64,000 nucleotides of DNA from Microbacterium sufflavum (GTDB taxonomy: Bacteria; Actinomycetota; Actinomycetes; Actinomycetales; Microbacteriaceae), in the NCBI RefSeq assembly GCF_023091155.1, contig NZ_JAHWXK010000002.1, positions 186,001-250,000 of the forward strand. The letters are read 5' to 3'. Shown here one piece after another: positions 8,984-17,730 of the stretch. How positions within the stretch are numbered: the first letter of the stretch is position 1; each line of letters begins with the position of its first letter. The position numbers were made by a program, and so were the translations under genes. The notes under the pieces were generated by a model, which saw only the letters and a program-made list of their open reading frames with translations, searched no databases and was not told the origin of the DNA.

Positions 8984-10602
8984 TGAAGCACAACACGTTC
9001 CTCGCACTCGGTGCGGCCGCGGTCCTCGCCGTCGGCCTCGCCGCGTGCGCCCCCACGGCACCCGAGCCGGGGGAGTCGTCCGCCGCGACCGGGCCGAGCG
9101 ATGAGACGCTCAGCATCGGTACGACGACCGACGTCGTGAACTTCAACCCCGTGCTCGGCAACAGCCGCACGGACTCGTGGGTCACCAACCTGATGTACCC
9201 GCACCTGCTGAGCATCAGCGACGACGGGACCAAGGAGGCGCACGTCGCCACCGAGTGGGGCTACGTCGACGACACCACCGGGTTCTACGAGATCCGCGAC
9301 GACCTGACCTGGAGCGACGGCGAGCCGCTCACGGCGGAGGACGTCGCGTGGACGCTGAACGCGGTCAAGCGCGACCAGGCGCCCGGCACGTTCTACGGAC
9401 AGCTGGGCAACCTCGACACCGCGACCGCGGTGAGCGACACCCGAGTCGAGCTGACGCTCACGCAGCCCGACTCGTCGATCATCGACGAGATCGGCTTCTG
9501 GGGTGTCGTCGTGCCGCAGCACGTGTTCGAGCCGAAGGGATCGATCGCGGAGTTCGCGAACGACGGCAGCGACGGCGGCTGGGTGGGCATGGGCCCGTTC
9601 ATCATGACCGACTTCCAGGTCGGCCAGCACTACACGCTCGAGCGCGTGGAGGACTACCCGCTGGTCGACGGCGGCGTCCCCGGACCCGCCGAGGTCGTGT
9701 ACCGCGTGTACCCCGACGTGAACACCGAGATCCTGGCGCTGCAGAGCGGCGAGATCGACGTGATCGCCAATGCCCTCCCGCCCGCACAGGTCGAGCAGCT
9801 GAAGGGCACCGACGGACTGCAGGTGATCGAGGCCGCCGGTCTCGGCTACGCGCACCTCGTCTACAACATGGAGAAGCCCGACCTCGCGAAGACCGAGGTG
9901 CGCCAGGCGCTCGCCCACGCGGTGGACTACGAGGCCATCCGCACGGTCGTCCTGCAGGGGCAGGCCGTCTCCACGGGATCCAGCGCCCTGATGCCGGTGC
10001 TCGCGAAGTACTACGACGACTCCGTCACCGAGTACGAGTTCGACCCGGAGAAGTCGCGCGAGCTCATGGAAGACGCCGGGTACACGGCGAACGCCGACGG
10101 CATGTTCCCCGTCTCGTTCCGCCTGATCTACTCGCTGCAGGACAGCGTGACCAGCCAGTGGGCGCAGATGGTGAAGGACAGCGCGGCCGAGGCCGGCATC
10201 ACGATCGAGCTGCAGGGCACGGAGCGCAACACCTACCTCTCCATGACCAACGAGGGCGACTACGACATCTACGCCGGCAACTTCGCCATCATGGACGACC
10301 CGGTGACGAACTTCGCCCTGTCGTACCTGCCCGGCGGCGCGATCAACTACACCCACGTCGACGACCCCGAGCTGAACGCGCTGATCGAGGAGGGCATGGT
10401 CACGTTCGACGAGGACGACAAGATCGAGATCATGCGCAAGGCGAACAAGATCGTGCACGAGCAGGTCTACGACAACATCATGTACACGCAGAACCTGTTC
10501 TTCGCCGCGAGCGACGAATGGTCCGGCTTCATCTCCAAGCCGAGCGAACTGCTGTCGATCGTGAACCCGCTCTCGCTCGCGAGCGCGCACCCGGTCGAGT
10601 AA
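8983..10602 (+). CDS. ABC transporter substrate-binding lipoprotein (peptide type)
   Basis: The 539-residue protein is a family-5 extracellular solute-binding protein (SBP_bac_5 / DppA-OppA type). It begins with a lipoprotein signal peptide and lipobox GLAAC, Cys about residue 22, so it is tethered to the outer face of the membrane. Family hallmarks include the opening DVVNFNPVLGNS, YEIRDDLTWSDGEPLTAEDV and VRQALAHAVDYEAI. It would deliver peptides or similar solutes to the permeases encoded next. Start overlaps the dipeptidase stop. Confidence 0.93.
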   Translation: MKHNTFLALGAAAVLAVGLAACAPTAPEPGESSAATGPSDETLSIGTTTDVVNFNPVLGNSRTDSWVTNLMYPHLLSISDDGTKEAHVATEWGYVDDTTGFYEIRDDLTWSDGEPLTAEDVAWTLNAVKRDQAPGTFYGQLGNLDTATAVSDTRVELTLTQPDSSIIDEIGFWGVVVPQHVFEPKGSIAEFANDGSDGGWVGMGPFIMTDFQVGQHYTLERVEDYPLVDGGVPGPAEVVYRVYPDVNTEILALQSGEIDVIANALPPAQVEQLKGTDGLQVIEAAGLGYAHLVYNMEKPDLAKTEVRQALAHAVDYEAIRTVVLQGQAVSTGSSALMPVLAKYYDDSVTEYEFDPEKSRELMEDAGYTANADGMFPVSFRLIYSLQDSVTSQWAQMVKDSAAEAGITIELQGTERNTYLSMTNEGDYDIYAGNFAIMDDPVTNFALSYLPGGAINYTHVDDPELNALIEEGMVTFDEDDKIEIMRKANKIVHEQVYDNIMYTQNLFFAASDEWSGFISKPSELLSIVNPLSLASAHPVE

Positions 10603-10634
10603 GAAAACCCCCACTCTCGAGGAAGGTCGCCCGG

Positions 10635-11597
10635 GTGTCCCGAGCATCGTTCATTCTCCGTCGCGCAGGTCGAGGTCTGCTCACGATCTGGTTCGCCGTG
10701 ACCGTGACGTTCCTGCTCCTGCGTCTGCTGCCCGGCGATCCGGCCCTTGCGCTGGCGAGTCCGAACATGACGGAGGACATCCGGGCGACCATCCTCGAGC
10801 AGTACGGCCTCGATCAGCCGCTGATCGTGCAGTACGGCCTGTACATGTGGCAGCTGCTGCAGGGCAACCTCGGCATCTCCTTCACGCAGTCCATCCCGGT
10901 GACCGACGTGCTGCTGCAGCGGCTGCCGTGGACGCTGCTGCTGACCATCACCGCGCTCGTCCTCACGATCCTGATCGGGGTGCCGCTCGGCGTCGCGGCC
11001 GCGTCGCACCGGGGTCGCTTCATCGACAGGGCCGTGCAGGTGCTCGGCGTGACCGGGCAGTCGCTGTTCGTGCCGAGCGTCGCGATCCTGCTGCTGTTCG
11101 TGTTCGGGCTCAACCTCGGCTGGTTCCCCATCGGCGGCGCCTACACCAACAACACCTACGGCTTCGAGTGGTACCTCAGCGTCGCGCAGCACCTCGTGCT
11201 CCCGGCGGTGTCGCTCATGCTCATCCAGGTCGGCTCCTACGTGCTGACCATGCGCTCCACCCTCATCGAGACGCTCGGCGAGGACTACATCCTGCTCGCG
11301 AAGGCGAACGGCCTCCGCGGCCGCCGCATCCTGTGGAAGCACGCGCTGCGCAACGCGCTGCTGCCGACCACGACGCTGATCGGGCTCCAGCTCGGGTTCC
11401 TCGTCGGCGGGGCGGTGCTCACCGAGACCGTCTTCGCCTACCCGGGCATCGGCCGCGGCATCTACGAGGCCGTCACGCAGCTCGACTTCCCGGTGCTGCA
11501 GGGCGCATTCCTCATGCTCGCCATCACCGTGGTCGTGGCCAACACAGTCACCGACATCATCTACGGCTACCTGGACCCGAGAGTGAAGACCGCATGA
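10635..11597 (+). CDS. Peptide-type ABC transporter permease (DppB-like)
   Basis: This 320-residue inner-membrane protein has about six hydrophobic segments and the typical DppB opening (RRAGRGLLTIWFAVTVTFLLLRLLPGDPA), with QYGLDQPLIVQYG following. The EAA loop that docks the ATPase is seen around residue 215 (LLAKANGLRGRRILWKHALR). The GTG start is preceded by GAGGAAGG. It overlaps the second permease by 4 nt (ATGA). Confidence 0.93.
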   Translation: MSRASFILRRAGRGLLTIWFAVTVTFLLLRLLPGDPALALASPNMTEDIRATILEQYGLDQPLIVQYGLYMWQLLQGNLGISFTQSIPVTDVLLQRLPWTLLLTITALVLTILIGVPLGVAAASHRGRFIDRAVQVLGVTGQSLFVPSVAILLLFVFGLNLGWFPIGGAYTNNTYGFEWYLSVAQHLVLPAVSLMLIQVGSYVLTMRSTLIETLGEDYILLAKANGLRGRRILWKHALRNALLPTTTLIGLQLGFLVGGAVLTETVFAYPGIGRGIYEAVTQLDFPVLQGAFLMLAITVVVANTVTDIIYGYLDPRVKTA

Positions 11598-12493
11598 CCG
11601 CTCCGCTGCCCTCCACCGAGAACCTCGTCCCCAGCGAACCGACCGCGGCCGGCAGCGAGCGGGCCAGCGCGCACACCTGGCGCGCCTTCCGCCGCGACCC
11701 GCTCGGCATGATCTCGCTCGGCCTGCTGATCCTGCTCGTGATCGTCGCCCTCGCGGCGCCCCTGATCGCCCCGTACCCGGCGAGCTACGGGCCCGACGTG
11801 CTGCGCCCGCCGAGCGGGGACCACTGGTTCGGCACCGACGCGCTCGGCCGCGACGTGTTCTCCGAGGTCATCTGGGGCACGCAGCAGAGCGTGCTGGTCG
11901 CCGTGGCCGCCTCGGTGATCGCGATCGTCTTCGGCACGATCATCGCGGTGATCGGGGCCTACTTCCGCAAGCTCGACAGCATCATCAGCGTGATCGTCGA
12001 CATGACCCTGTCGCTGCCCGTGCTGCCGCTGATGATCCTGATCGCGGCGCTCGTGGGGCCGAGCACCTCGACGATCATCTTCGTGGTCGCGGCGTTCTCA
12101 TGGCCCGAGGTCACCCGACTCGTCCGTTCCCAGGCGCTCACGGTCGTCGGGCTGCCGTACGTCGACGCGTCCCGGCTGATGACGACCTCTCCGCTGTGGA
12201 TCATCACGCGGCACGTGCTGCCCGCGGTGACCCCGGTGGTCGTGGTCTCGGTCGTGGTGACCGCGTCGCGGGCGGTGCTGTCGGCCGCGGGGCTGGCGTT
12301 CCTCGGACTGGGCGACCCGACCACGTGGTCGTGGGGCCGCATCCTGTACGAGGCACAGCAGGCGGGCGCCATGGTGAGCGCGTGGTGGCTGACGCTGTTC
12401 CCCTCCATCGCGATCCTGATCCTGGTGCTGTCGGCCACCCTCCTGTCCATCGCCTACAACGACGCGCGCAACCCGCGCCACCTGTCCCGCTAG
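11594..12493 (+). CDS. Peptide-type ABC transporter permease (DppC-like)
   Basis: The 299-residue partner permease has the DppC pattern: a soluble N-terminus, a first membrane segment (GMISLGLLILLVIVALAAPL), the motif HWFGTDALGRDVFSEVIWG and then five more hydrophobic segments. The EAA-type loop is around residue 195 (YVDASRLMTTSPLWIITRHV). With the genes on either side and the divergent ATPase it completes one importer. Confidence 0.93.
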   Translation: MTAPLPSTENLVPSEPTAAGSERASAHTWRAFRRDPLGMISLGLLILLVIVALAAPLIAPYPASYGPDVLRPPSGDHWFGTDALGRDVFSEVIWGTQQSVLVAVAASVIAIVFGTIIAVIGAYFRKLDSIISVIVDMTLSLPVLPLMILIAALVGPSTSTIIFVVAAFSWPEVTRLVRSQALTVVGLPYVDASRLMTTSPLWIITRHVLPAVTPVVVVSVVVTASRAVLSAAGLAFLGLGDPTTWSWGRILYEAQQAGAMVSAWWLTLFPSIAILILVLSATLLSIAYNDARNPRHLSR

Positions 12494-12502
12494 GAGCACC
12501 GC

Positions 12503-13681
12503 ATGACCGTCTTCGATCAGCGCCTCGCGCCGGAGTTCTTCGACACCGTGCAGCAGCGTGTCCGCGAGCGGATGGGGGAGGAGGGCTTCGACGCCTTCCT
12601 GACCGACCACCCCGAAGACATCGCGTACCTCACCGGCTTCTTCCACCACCCGTCCGAGCGGCCGGTCGCGATCTGGGTCGAGGCGGGAGGGCGCGTCGTG
12701 ATGCTGCTGCCCGAGCTGGAACGCGAGTACGCGCAGTCGCAGTCCGCGCGCGCCGAGCTGGTCGCGTTCTTCGAGTTCCCGGGGGTCGTCCCGCCGTTCC
12801 AGGTGCTCGCCGACGCGGTGTCGCCGCGCGGCAGGGTCGGTTTCGCGACCACGATGCCGTATCAGCGCCTGGCCGCCGCCCGCGCCGCGATGCCGCACGC
12901 CGAGCTCGTGCCGTCCGACCTGCTCACCCGCACCCGATACGTGAAGTTCCCGGAGGAGGTGGTGCTGCACCGCGAAGCGGCCCGCATCACCGACCTGATG
13001 CTGGAGGCCGGGGTCGCACTGGTGCGCGAGGCCGTCGCGGCGGGCGGAGAGCTGCCCACCGAGGCCGAGCTGGAGCGGCACGTGACCTCCGCCGGCACCC
13101 GTGTCATGTATGCCGAGCACCGCAACGTGGTCGTGGCCTCGCTGCTCGCGGGCGGTCTGGTGTACTCCGGCGCGAACTCCGCGTTCCCGCACGGGCTGCC
13201 GTCGGTCAACCGGCTCCGGGCGGGGGACACCTTCATGCTCTCGCTCGGCTGCGCCGTGGGCGGCCGCTTCATCGAGGGCGAGCGCACGTTCGTGCTCGGG
13301 GAGCCTACGGCCGAGCAGCGCCGCTACCACGACACGATCCGCGACGCCCAGCGCGTGGGCCGCGAGACCATCCGCGCGGGCCTGGAGTGCCGCGAGGCGA
13401 ACCGGCTGTGCCTCGACGTGATCCGCGACGCCGGGCTGGGCGAGTTCATCCGGCATCGCCAGGGGCACGGCATCGGTCTGGGCATGCATGAGGCGCCGTG
13501 GCTGGAGGACGGCGACGCCACGCTCCTGGAGGCGGGCATGGTCGTCTCCAACGAGCCGGGCATCTACGTGCCGGGGCACGCGGGGTATCGCATCAGCGAC
13601 AGCATGCTCGTGACCGCCGACGGCGCCGAACCCCTGACCACCTATCCGCGCAGCCTCGACGAGTGCACCATCGCGCTCTGA
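12503..13681 (+). CDS. M24-fold (creatinase/Xaa-Pro peptidase family) hydrolase with altered metal site
   Basis: The 392-residue protein has the two-domain M24 architecture: an N-terminal creatinase-type domain (about 1-140) and the pita-bread catalytic domain (about 150-390). HGIGLGMHEAP (about residue 321) and NEPGIYVPG (about residue 351) are kept. The metal-binding Asp, Asp and final Glu of aminopeptidase P appear to be Ser, Glu and Ser here (in FMLSLGCAVGG, RFIEGERTF and YRISDSML). Such loss is known from metal-free creatinase-type enzymes, so it may hydrolyse a C-N bond other than Xaa-Pro. No signal peptide. It follows the permeases by 9 nt and is part of the same operon. Confidence 0.85.
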   Translation: MTVFDQRLAPEFFDTVQQRVRERMGEEGFDAFLTDHPEDIAYLTGFFHHPSERPVAIWVEAGGRVVMLLPELEREYAQSQSARAELVAFFEFPGVVPPFQVLADAVSPRGRVGFATTMPYQRLAAARAAMPHAELVPSDLLTRTRYVKFPEEVVLHREAARITDLMLEAGVALVREAVAAGGELPTEAELERHVTSAGTRVMYAEHRNVVVASLLAGGLVYSGANSAFPHGLPSVNRLRAGDTFMLSLGCAVGGRFIEGERTFVLGEPTAEQRRYHDTIRDAQRVGRETIRAGLECREANRLCLDVIRDAGLGEFIRHRQGHGIGLGMHEAPWLEDGDATLLEAGMVVSNEPGIYVPGHAGYRISDSMLVTADGAEPLTTYPRSLDECTIAL

Positions 13682-13706
13682 ACGCCTGTTGAAGAAAGAG
13701 GACGAT

Positions 13707-14606
13707 ATGACATCCACCCCCGACGTCTCCCCGGAGTTCGCCGCCGCCACGAGCGACCACCAGTGGGTCGAGATCAACGGCAACCACCTGGCCGTCGAGG
13801 TGCTCGGCCCGGAGAACGCGCCCGTCATCATCACCCACCACGGCGCCCCGGGGCTGGGGTCGCGTGCCGAGCCGCGCGCGAGCTTCGGCCGGCTCGCCGA
13901 CGAGTACCGGGTGGTCGTGTTCGACGCCAGGGGCAGCGGCCAGAGCGAGGGGAACGGCACCTACAGCCACGAGCAGTGGGCGGCCGACATCGACGGTCTG
14001 CGCGAGTGGATCGGCGCGGAGAAGATCGTCATGGCCGGCGGCTCCTACGGCGGCTTCATGACCATGGAGTACGCGCTGCGCTACCCCGACCGCGTGGCCG
14101 CGCTCGTGCTGCGCGACACCTCCCCGGACAACTCCAACGCGCACCTGGCGCGCGAGAACGCCCTCGCCTCCGACCGGGTCGACATCGACATGGAGAAGTT
14201 CGACCGCATCGACCTCGGGCAGGTGCGCGACGACGAGGACCTCAAGGACTGCTGGCGGGAGATCCTGCCCCTGTACGACTTCGTCTACGACCCCGAGGCG
14301 GTCGAGCGGAAGGTGCAGGCGACGCCCTACCGCTACCGGGCGCACAACTACGCCTTCTCCGTGAACCTGCCGGACTACGACCTGAAGCCGCGGCTGCCCG
14401 AGATCGCAGTCCCGACACTCATCACCGTGGGCCGGACCGACTGGATCACGCCAGTATCGTGTAGCCAGACGATCGCCGATCTCATCCCGGACTCCGAGAT
14501 GGTGGTGTTCGAGAAGTCGGGGCACTCCCCGCAGATCGAGGAGGCAGAGGCGTGGACGGAAGCGGTGCGCACGTTCCTGCACCGGGTGTACCCGCCGACC
14601 CGATGA
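13707..14606 (+). CDS. Alpha/beta hydrolase, proline-iminopeptidase-like
   Basis: The 299-residue protein is an alpha/beta-hydrolase with HHGAPGLGSR as oxyanion region, FDARGSGQSEG, the nucleophile Ser in GGSYGGF (about residue 113), the acid Asp in GRTDWITPV and the His in EKSGHSPQIEE. The arrangement resembles prolyl iminopeptidases and related amidases or esterases. The ATG at 13707 is preferred over a TTG 18 nt upstream because AAGAAAGAGG is placed well for it. Gene context (uptake of peptides or amides) suggests it completes substrate breakdown; the substrate is unknown. It overlaps the regulator gene by 4 nt. Confidence 0.85.
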   Translation: MTSTPDVSPEFAAATSDHQWVEINGNHLAVEVLGPENAPVIITHHGAPGLGSRAEPRASFGRLADEYRVVVFDARGSGQSEGNGTYSHEQWAADIDGLREWIGAEKIVMAGGSYGGFMTMEYALRYPDRVAALVLRDTSPDNSNAHLARENALASDRVDIDMEKFDRIDLGQVRDDEDLKDCWREILPLYDFVYDPEAVERKVQATPYRYRAHNYAFSVNLPDYDLKPRLPEIAVPTLITVGRTDWITPVSCSQTIADLIPDSEMVVFEKSGHSPQIEEAEAWTEAVRTFLHRVYPPTR

Positions 14607-15631
14607 CGAGCGTTCCACTGACGAGAGAAGTGAGCGATCTCGACCGGAGGATCGTCGTCGCACTTCAGCAGGACGGACGCGCGAGCTGGACGTCGATCGC
14701 CGAGTTCGCCGGCGCGTCCGTCTCGACGGTCACCCGGCGCGGGCAGCAGCTGCTCGCCGAGGGTGTGGTGAGCGTGGGCATCGTGCCGACCCTGGGCAGC
14801 GAGGGGCACGTGGAGACGTTCTTCGTGCGCATCAACTGCACCCCCGGGTCGCAGCTGAGCGTCGCGCAGGCGCTGATCGGCTCCCCGTACGTGCGGTTCG
14901 TGACCCTGGTGACCGGCAAGTTCGACGTGTTCGCGGAGGTCGTCATCCCGGGGGACTCGGCGACCTACGCGCACGTGCTCACGGATCTGCAGGCCATCCC
15001 CGGCGTGGAGCGCTGGCGCAGCGACCTCGTCGTGCACACCTACAAGGTGAGCTTCGACTGGGGACGTCAGCTGTACGACTCGCACGCCGAGGCCGCCAGC
15101 GACCCGAAGTCGTACATGCCGGCACCGAACACGTGCGACCCGACGCACTTCGACGACGCCGACCGGGCGATCGTCGCGGAACTGCGTTACAACGGACGGG
15201 CGTCGTTCCAGTCGATCGCCGATGCGCTCGACATGAACGAGAGCAGCGTGCGGCGCCGGTACGAGCGGATGCGCAGCGCCGGCTGCCTCACGACCGTGAC
15301 GATGGTGCCCGCGTCGGCGCTGGGCATGAGCGCGGAGACGCTGCTGATGCTGCGGGTCGAGCCGTCGCGCATCGCCTCGGTGGCACAGACGCTCGCGCAG
15401 CACGTGTCCGTGCGGTTCCTCGCGGCGGCGCTGGAGGAGAACTCGCTGTACTGCGAGATCATCCTGCCGAGCACCGAGACCCTGCACGACTTCCTCACCG
15501 GGACGATCGCGCACCTCAAGGGCGTGCGCGGATGGAACGCCGCGATGGAGCTCGTGTTCATGAAGCGCGGGTTCATCGAGACTCCGTGGTGGCGGGCGCA
15601 GGTAGCCTCCGCGGGCGGGCTCGACACCTAG
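14603..15631 (+). CDS. Lrp/AsnC-family regulator with two DNA-binding halves
   Basis: The 342-residue protein is about twice the usual Lrp length. It carries two winged-helix segments: LDRRIVVALQQDGRASWTSI near residue 12 and ADRAIVAELRYNGRASFQSI near residue 186. Each is followed by an effector-binding (RAM-like) region. Such double Lrp proteins are known in Actinobacteria. It is the last gene of the peptide/amide module and probably senses an amino acid released by the enzymes encoded upstream; the palindromes at 7643-7660 and 7709-7726 are candidate binding sites. Confidence 0.88.
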   Translation: MTSVPLTREVSDLDRRIVVALQQDGRASWTSIAEFAGASVSTVTRRGQQLLAEGVVSVGIVPTLGSEGHVETFFVRINCTPGSQLSVAQALIGSPYVRFVTLVTGKFDVFAEVVIPGDSATYAHVLTDLQAIPGVERWRSDLVVHTYKVSFDWGRQLYDSHAEAASDPKSYMPAPNTCDPTHFDDADRAIVAELRYNGRASFQSIADALDMNESSVRRRYERMRSAGCLTTVTMVPASALGMSAETLLMLRVEPSRIASVAQTLAQHVSVRFLAAALEENSLYCEIILPSTETLHDFLTGTIAHLKGVRGWNAAMELVFMKRGFIETPWWRAQVASAGGLDT

Positions 15632-15722
15632 TCCTGCACTTCGCCGGTCAGGTGTCAAGGGCCTACCCTTCCGTGCCCGCAGGGCGCACCCTCCTTATAA
15701 GAGAGTCCTGGAGGGCCCCCAG

Positions 15723-16007
15723 ATGTCCGACATCCCCGATCCCCGTTTCGTGCTCCACCGCATCACACCGTCCGAGTGGGTGATCAACGACCTGCGCTAT
15801 CCCCAGAACGACCCGCGCCACGTCGTCGCCTGCGTCTACGAGCTCGCCGACACCGAGGTCGAGGTGACGTGGCTGCGCGACCTTCCGCTCGCGATCCGCT
15901 ACGGCACCGCGTTCGAGGTTCTCGAAGAGGTCGAGCGGATGCAGGGGGCGAGCCGGGCCACGCGCCCGATCGCGATCCCGCACCGCCCCCCGCTGCTGGC
16001 GACGTGA
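15723..16007 (+). CDS. Hypothetical protein, 94 residues
   Basis: A soluble small protein with no recognised motif, no signal peptide and no membrane segment; its middle (VVACVYELADTEVEVTWL) looks like beta strands. The ATG is preceded by GGAGG at 8 nt spacing. Upstream, TATAAG (about 15697-15702) could be a -10 element. A strong bidirectional hairpin follows immediately, so it is probably transcribed alone. Confidence 0.75.
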   Translation: MSDIPDPRFVLHRITPSEWVINDLRYPQNDPRHVVACVYELADTEVEVTWLRDLPLAIRYGTAFEVLEEVERMQGASRATRPIAIPHRPPLLAT

Positions 16008-16020
16008 GCGCCGCAGCGCG

Positions 16021-16062
16021 GAGAGAAGGGCACCACCTCGGTCGAGGCGGTGCCCTTCTCTC
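16021..16062. terminator. Strong bidirectional terminator hairpin
   Basis: A perfect 14-bp stem (GAGAGAAGGGCACC at 16021-16034, its complement at 16049-16062), with a further CCTC/GAGG pairing inside the loop. It lies between two convergent small genes and can serve both. T-tracts are poor, as usual in high-GC genomes. Confidence 0.8.
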
Positions 16063-16071
16063 GTCCGGCGG

Positions 16072-16257
16072 TCAGGCGTCGTCGCCGTCGACGTCCGCCG
16101 TCGTGGCGGCGCGGTCGGCCTCGGCGCTGTCGATCTGTGCGTCGTCGGCGTCCTCGTCGAGCACGCGTTCGCCGTCGACCTCGCGCGTGGGCACGTCTTC
16201 CGCGTCACCCTCGGCGAACGGCGGGACGGGCGGGATCGGGGGAGTCGGGTTGGACAT
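16072..16257 (-). CDS. Small acidic Pro-rich protein
   Basis: A 61-residue protein that begins with a proline-rich stretch (MSNPTPPIPPVPPF) and continues as a strongly acidic chain (EDVPTREVDGERVLDEDADD). No domain is recognised. The start at 16257 is supported by AAAGGA about 9 nt upstream; the frame runs further upstream across the tRNA gene, which is not coding. It shares the terminator at 16021-16062 with the opposite gene. Could be a small regulatory or intrinsically disordered protein. Confidence 0.6.
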   Translation of the reverse strand: MSNPTPPIPPVPPFAEGDAEDVPTREVDGERVLDEDADDAQIDSAEADRAATTADVDGDDA

Positions 16258-16374
16258 GGGGCATCCTTTCGTCGGCGGATGCGACCTGTCTACGTCGACG
16301 CGGGGGGCTTCGCGAGACGGTTGACGCTCGCGCGCTGCGGCGCTAGCCCCGTGCGACCGTGCCGGAAACGAAGA

Positions 16375-16398
16375 AATCCCGCGATCTCTCGCGGGATT
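16375..16398 (-). terminator. Terminator of the tRNA-Ala gene
   Basis: A perfect 10-bp stem with a 4-nt loop (AATCCCGCGA/TCGCGGGATT) lies directly downstream of the tRNA on the minus strand and is followed by TTCTTCG. It fits an intrinsic terminator. Confidence 0.75.
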
Positions 16399-16401
16399 CT
16401 C

Positions 16402-16477
16402 TGGTGGACCTGAGGGGACTCGAACCCCTGACCCCCTGCATGCCATGCAGGTGCGCTACCAGCTGCGCCACAGGCCC
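16402..16477 (-). tRNA. tRNA-Ala (anticodon GGC)
   Basis: The minus strand folds as a 76-nt tRNA with encoded CCA. The acceptor stem is GGGCCTG with CAGGTCC, including the G3-U70 pair that identifies tRNA-Ala. The anticodon stem is CCTGC/GCAGG with loop ATGGCAT, giving anticodon GGC. The T arm contains GGTTCGAGTCC. It reads the common GCC alanine codon of this GC-rich genome. Confidence 0.97.
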
Positions 16478-16611
16478 AGAAGCCGCTCCTCATCTGCCGG
16501 AGCAACTCGAACAGCGTACTACACGAAGCGACACCGGCACCAATCGGGGCGGGCAGCCCGGGCGCGTCGCCGGGGTGGAACAACCGCGGCTCTCCGGGCG
16601 TTCCTGACAGC

Positions 16612-17682
16612 GTGAGCATTCTCGACAGCCTGGTGATCGGTGCAGGGCAGGCCGGCCTCTCGGCGTCGTACCACCTGACCAGGCTCGGGATCCCGCACGT
16701 GGTGCTCGACGCCGACGAGCGGCCGGGCGGCGCCTGGCAGCACCGCTGGGACGCGCTGACCATGAGCGACGTGCACGGCGTCGCCGAGCTGCCGGGCGAC
16801 ACCCCGCCCGCGCGCGACCGACGTCGAGCCAACCAGGCGGTGCCGGAATACTTCGCGGCCTACGAGCGCGCGCACGACCTCCCCGTTCTGCGCCCCGTGC
16901 ACGTGCGTCGCGTGGACGACCACGACGGGCTGCTCGTGGTGCAGGCACCGGAGGGGGAGTGGACGACCCGTACGCTCGTGAACGCGACCGGCACCTGGAC
17001 CCACCCGTTCGTGCCGCACGTGCCCGGCATGGAGACCTTCCTCGGCGAGCAGCTGCACACGGTCGACTACCCGGGACCGGAGCACTTCCGAGGCCGCCGA
17101 GTGCTCGTCGTGGGCGCGGGCGCGTCCGCGGTGCAGTTCCTCGGCGCCCTCGCCCCGATCACCGAGACGCTGTGGGTCACGCGGCGACCGCCCGTCTGGC
17201 GCAGCGACGACTTCACCCCCGAGGCGGGGGCCGCGGCGGTCGCGCTCGTCGAGCAGCGCGTCGCGGCCGGGCTCCCACCGCGGAGCGTCGTCAGTGTGAC
17301 CGGGCTGATGCTGCGTCCGCAGGAGCGCGAGGCCGAGCGGCTCGGCGCCTATGCGGACCCTCGGCCGCTGTTCGCACGCATCGAGCCCGACGGGGTGCGC
17401 TGGGCCGACGGGTCGTTCGAACGGGTCGACATGATCCTCTGGGCCACCGGATTCCGGCCGGCGATCGGGCACCTGGCGCCGCTGCACCTCCGCAGCGCCG
17501 CGGGCGGCATCCAGCTCGACCGCCACGGCCGCGGTACGACCGCGGTCGCCGATCCGCGCGTGCAGCTCGTGGGGTACGGGCCCTCGGCCAGCACGATCGG
17601 CGCGAACCGTGCGGGGCGCTCGGCCGCGAAGGGCGTGCAGCGGGCGCTGGCCGCCGCCGCCGTTCCCGTCTCGACCGGCTGA
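16612..17682 (+). CDS. Flavin-dependent oxidoreductase (monooxygenase-like)
   Basis: This 356-residue protein has two nucleotide-binding motifs: FAD-type VIGAGQAGLSASYHL at about residue 8 and NAD(P)-type VLVVGAGASAVQFLG at about residue 164. ATGTWTHPFVP and ILWATGFRPAIGHL are the usual linkers in the CzcO/flavin-monooxygenase group. The substrate cannot be told. GTG start; no clear Shine-Dalgarno. It stands between the tRNA and two membrane-protein genes. Confidence 0.85.
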   Translation: MSILDSLVIGAGQAGLSASYHLTRLGIPHVVLDADERPGGAWQHRWDALTMSDVHGVAELPGDTPPARDRRRANQAVPEYFAAYERAHDLPVLRPVHVRRVDDHDGLLVVQAPEGEWTTRTLVNATGTWTHPFVPHVPGMETFLGEQLHTVDYPGPEHFRGRRVLVVGAGASAVQFLGALAPITETLWVTRRPPVWRSDDFTPEAGAAAVALVEQRVAAGLPPRSVVSVTGLMLRPQEREAERLGAYADPRPLFARIEPDGVRWADGSFERVDMILWATGFRPAIGHLAPLHLRSAAGGIQLDRHGRGTTAVADPRVQLVGYGPSASTIGANRAGRSAAKGVQRALAAAAVPVSTG

Positions 17683-17730
17683 GGGCGCGTCAGCCGGAGT
17701 GCGGCCGGGCTTCTCGATACGCTGAAGACC

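Noticed and set aside
7622..9061. N-terminal extension of the double ATPase frame to over 1000 codons
   Set aside because: The extension is antisense to the M19 dipeptidase gene, and a start with a good ribosome-binding site exists at 7621 where ABC homology begins.
16290..16832. Minus-strand frame of 180 codons across the tRNA-Ala gene and the flavoprotein start
   Set aside because: It crosses a certain tRNA gene and is antisense to a recognised FAD-binding motif.
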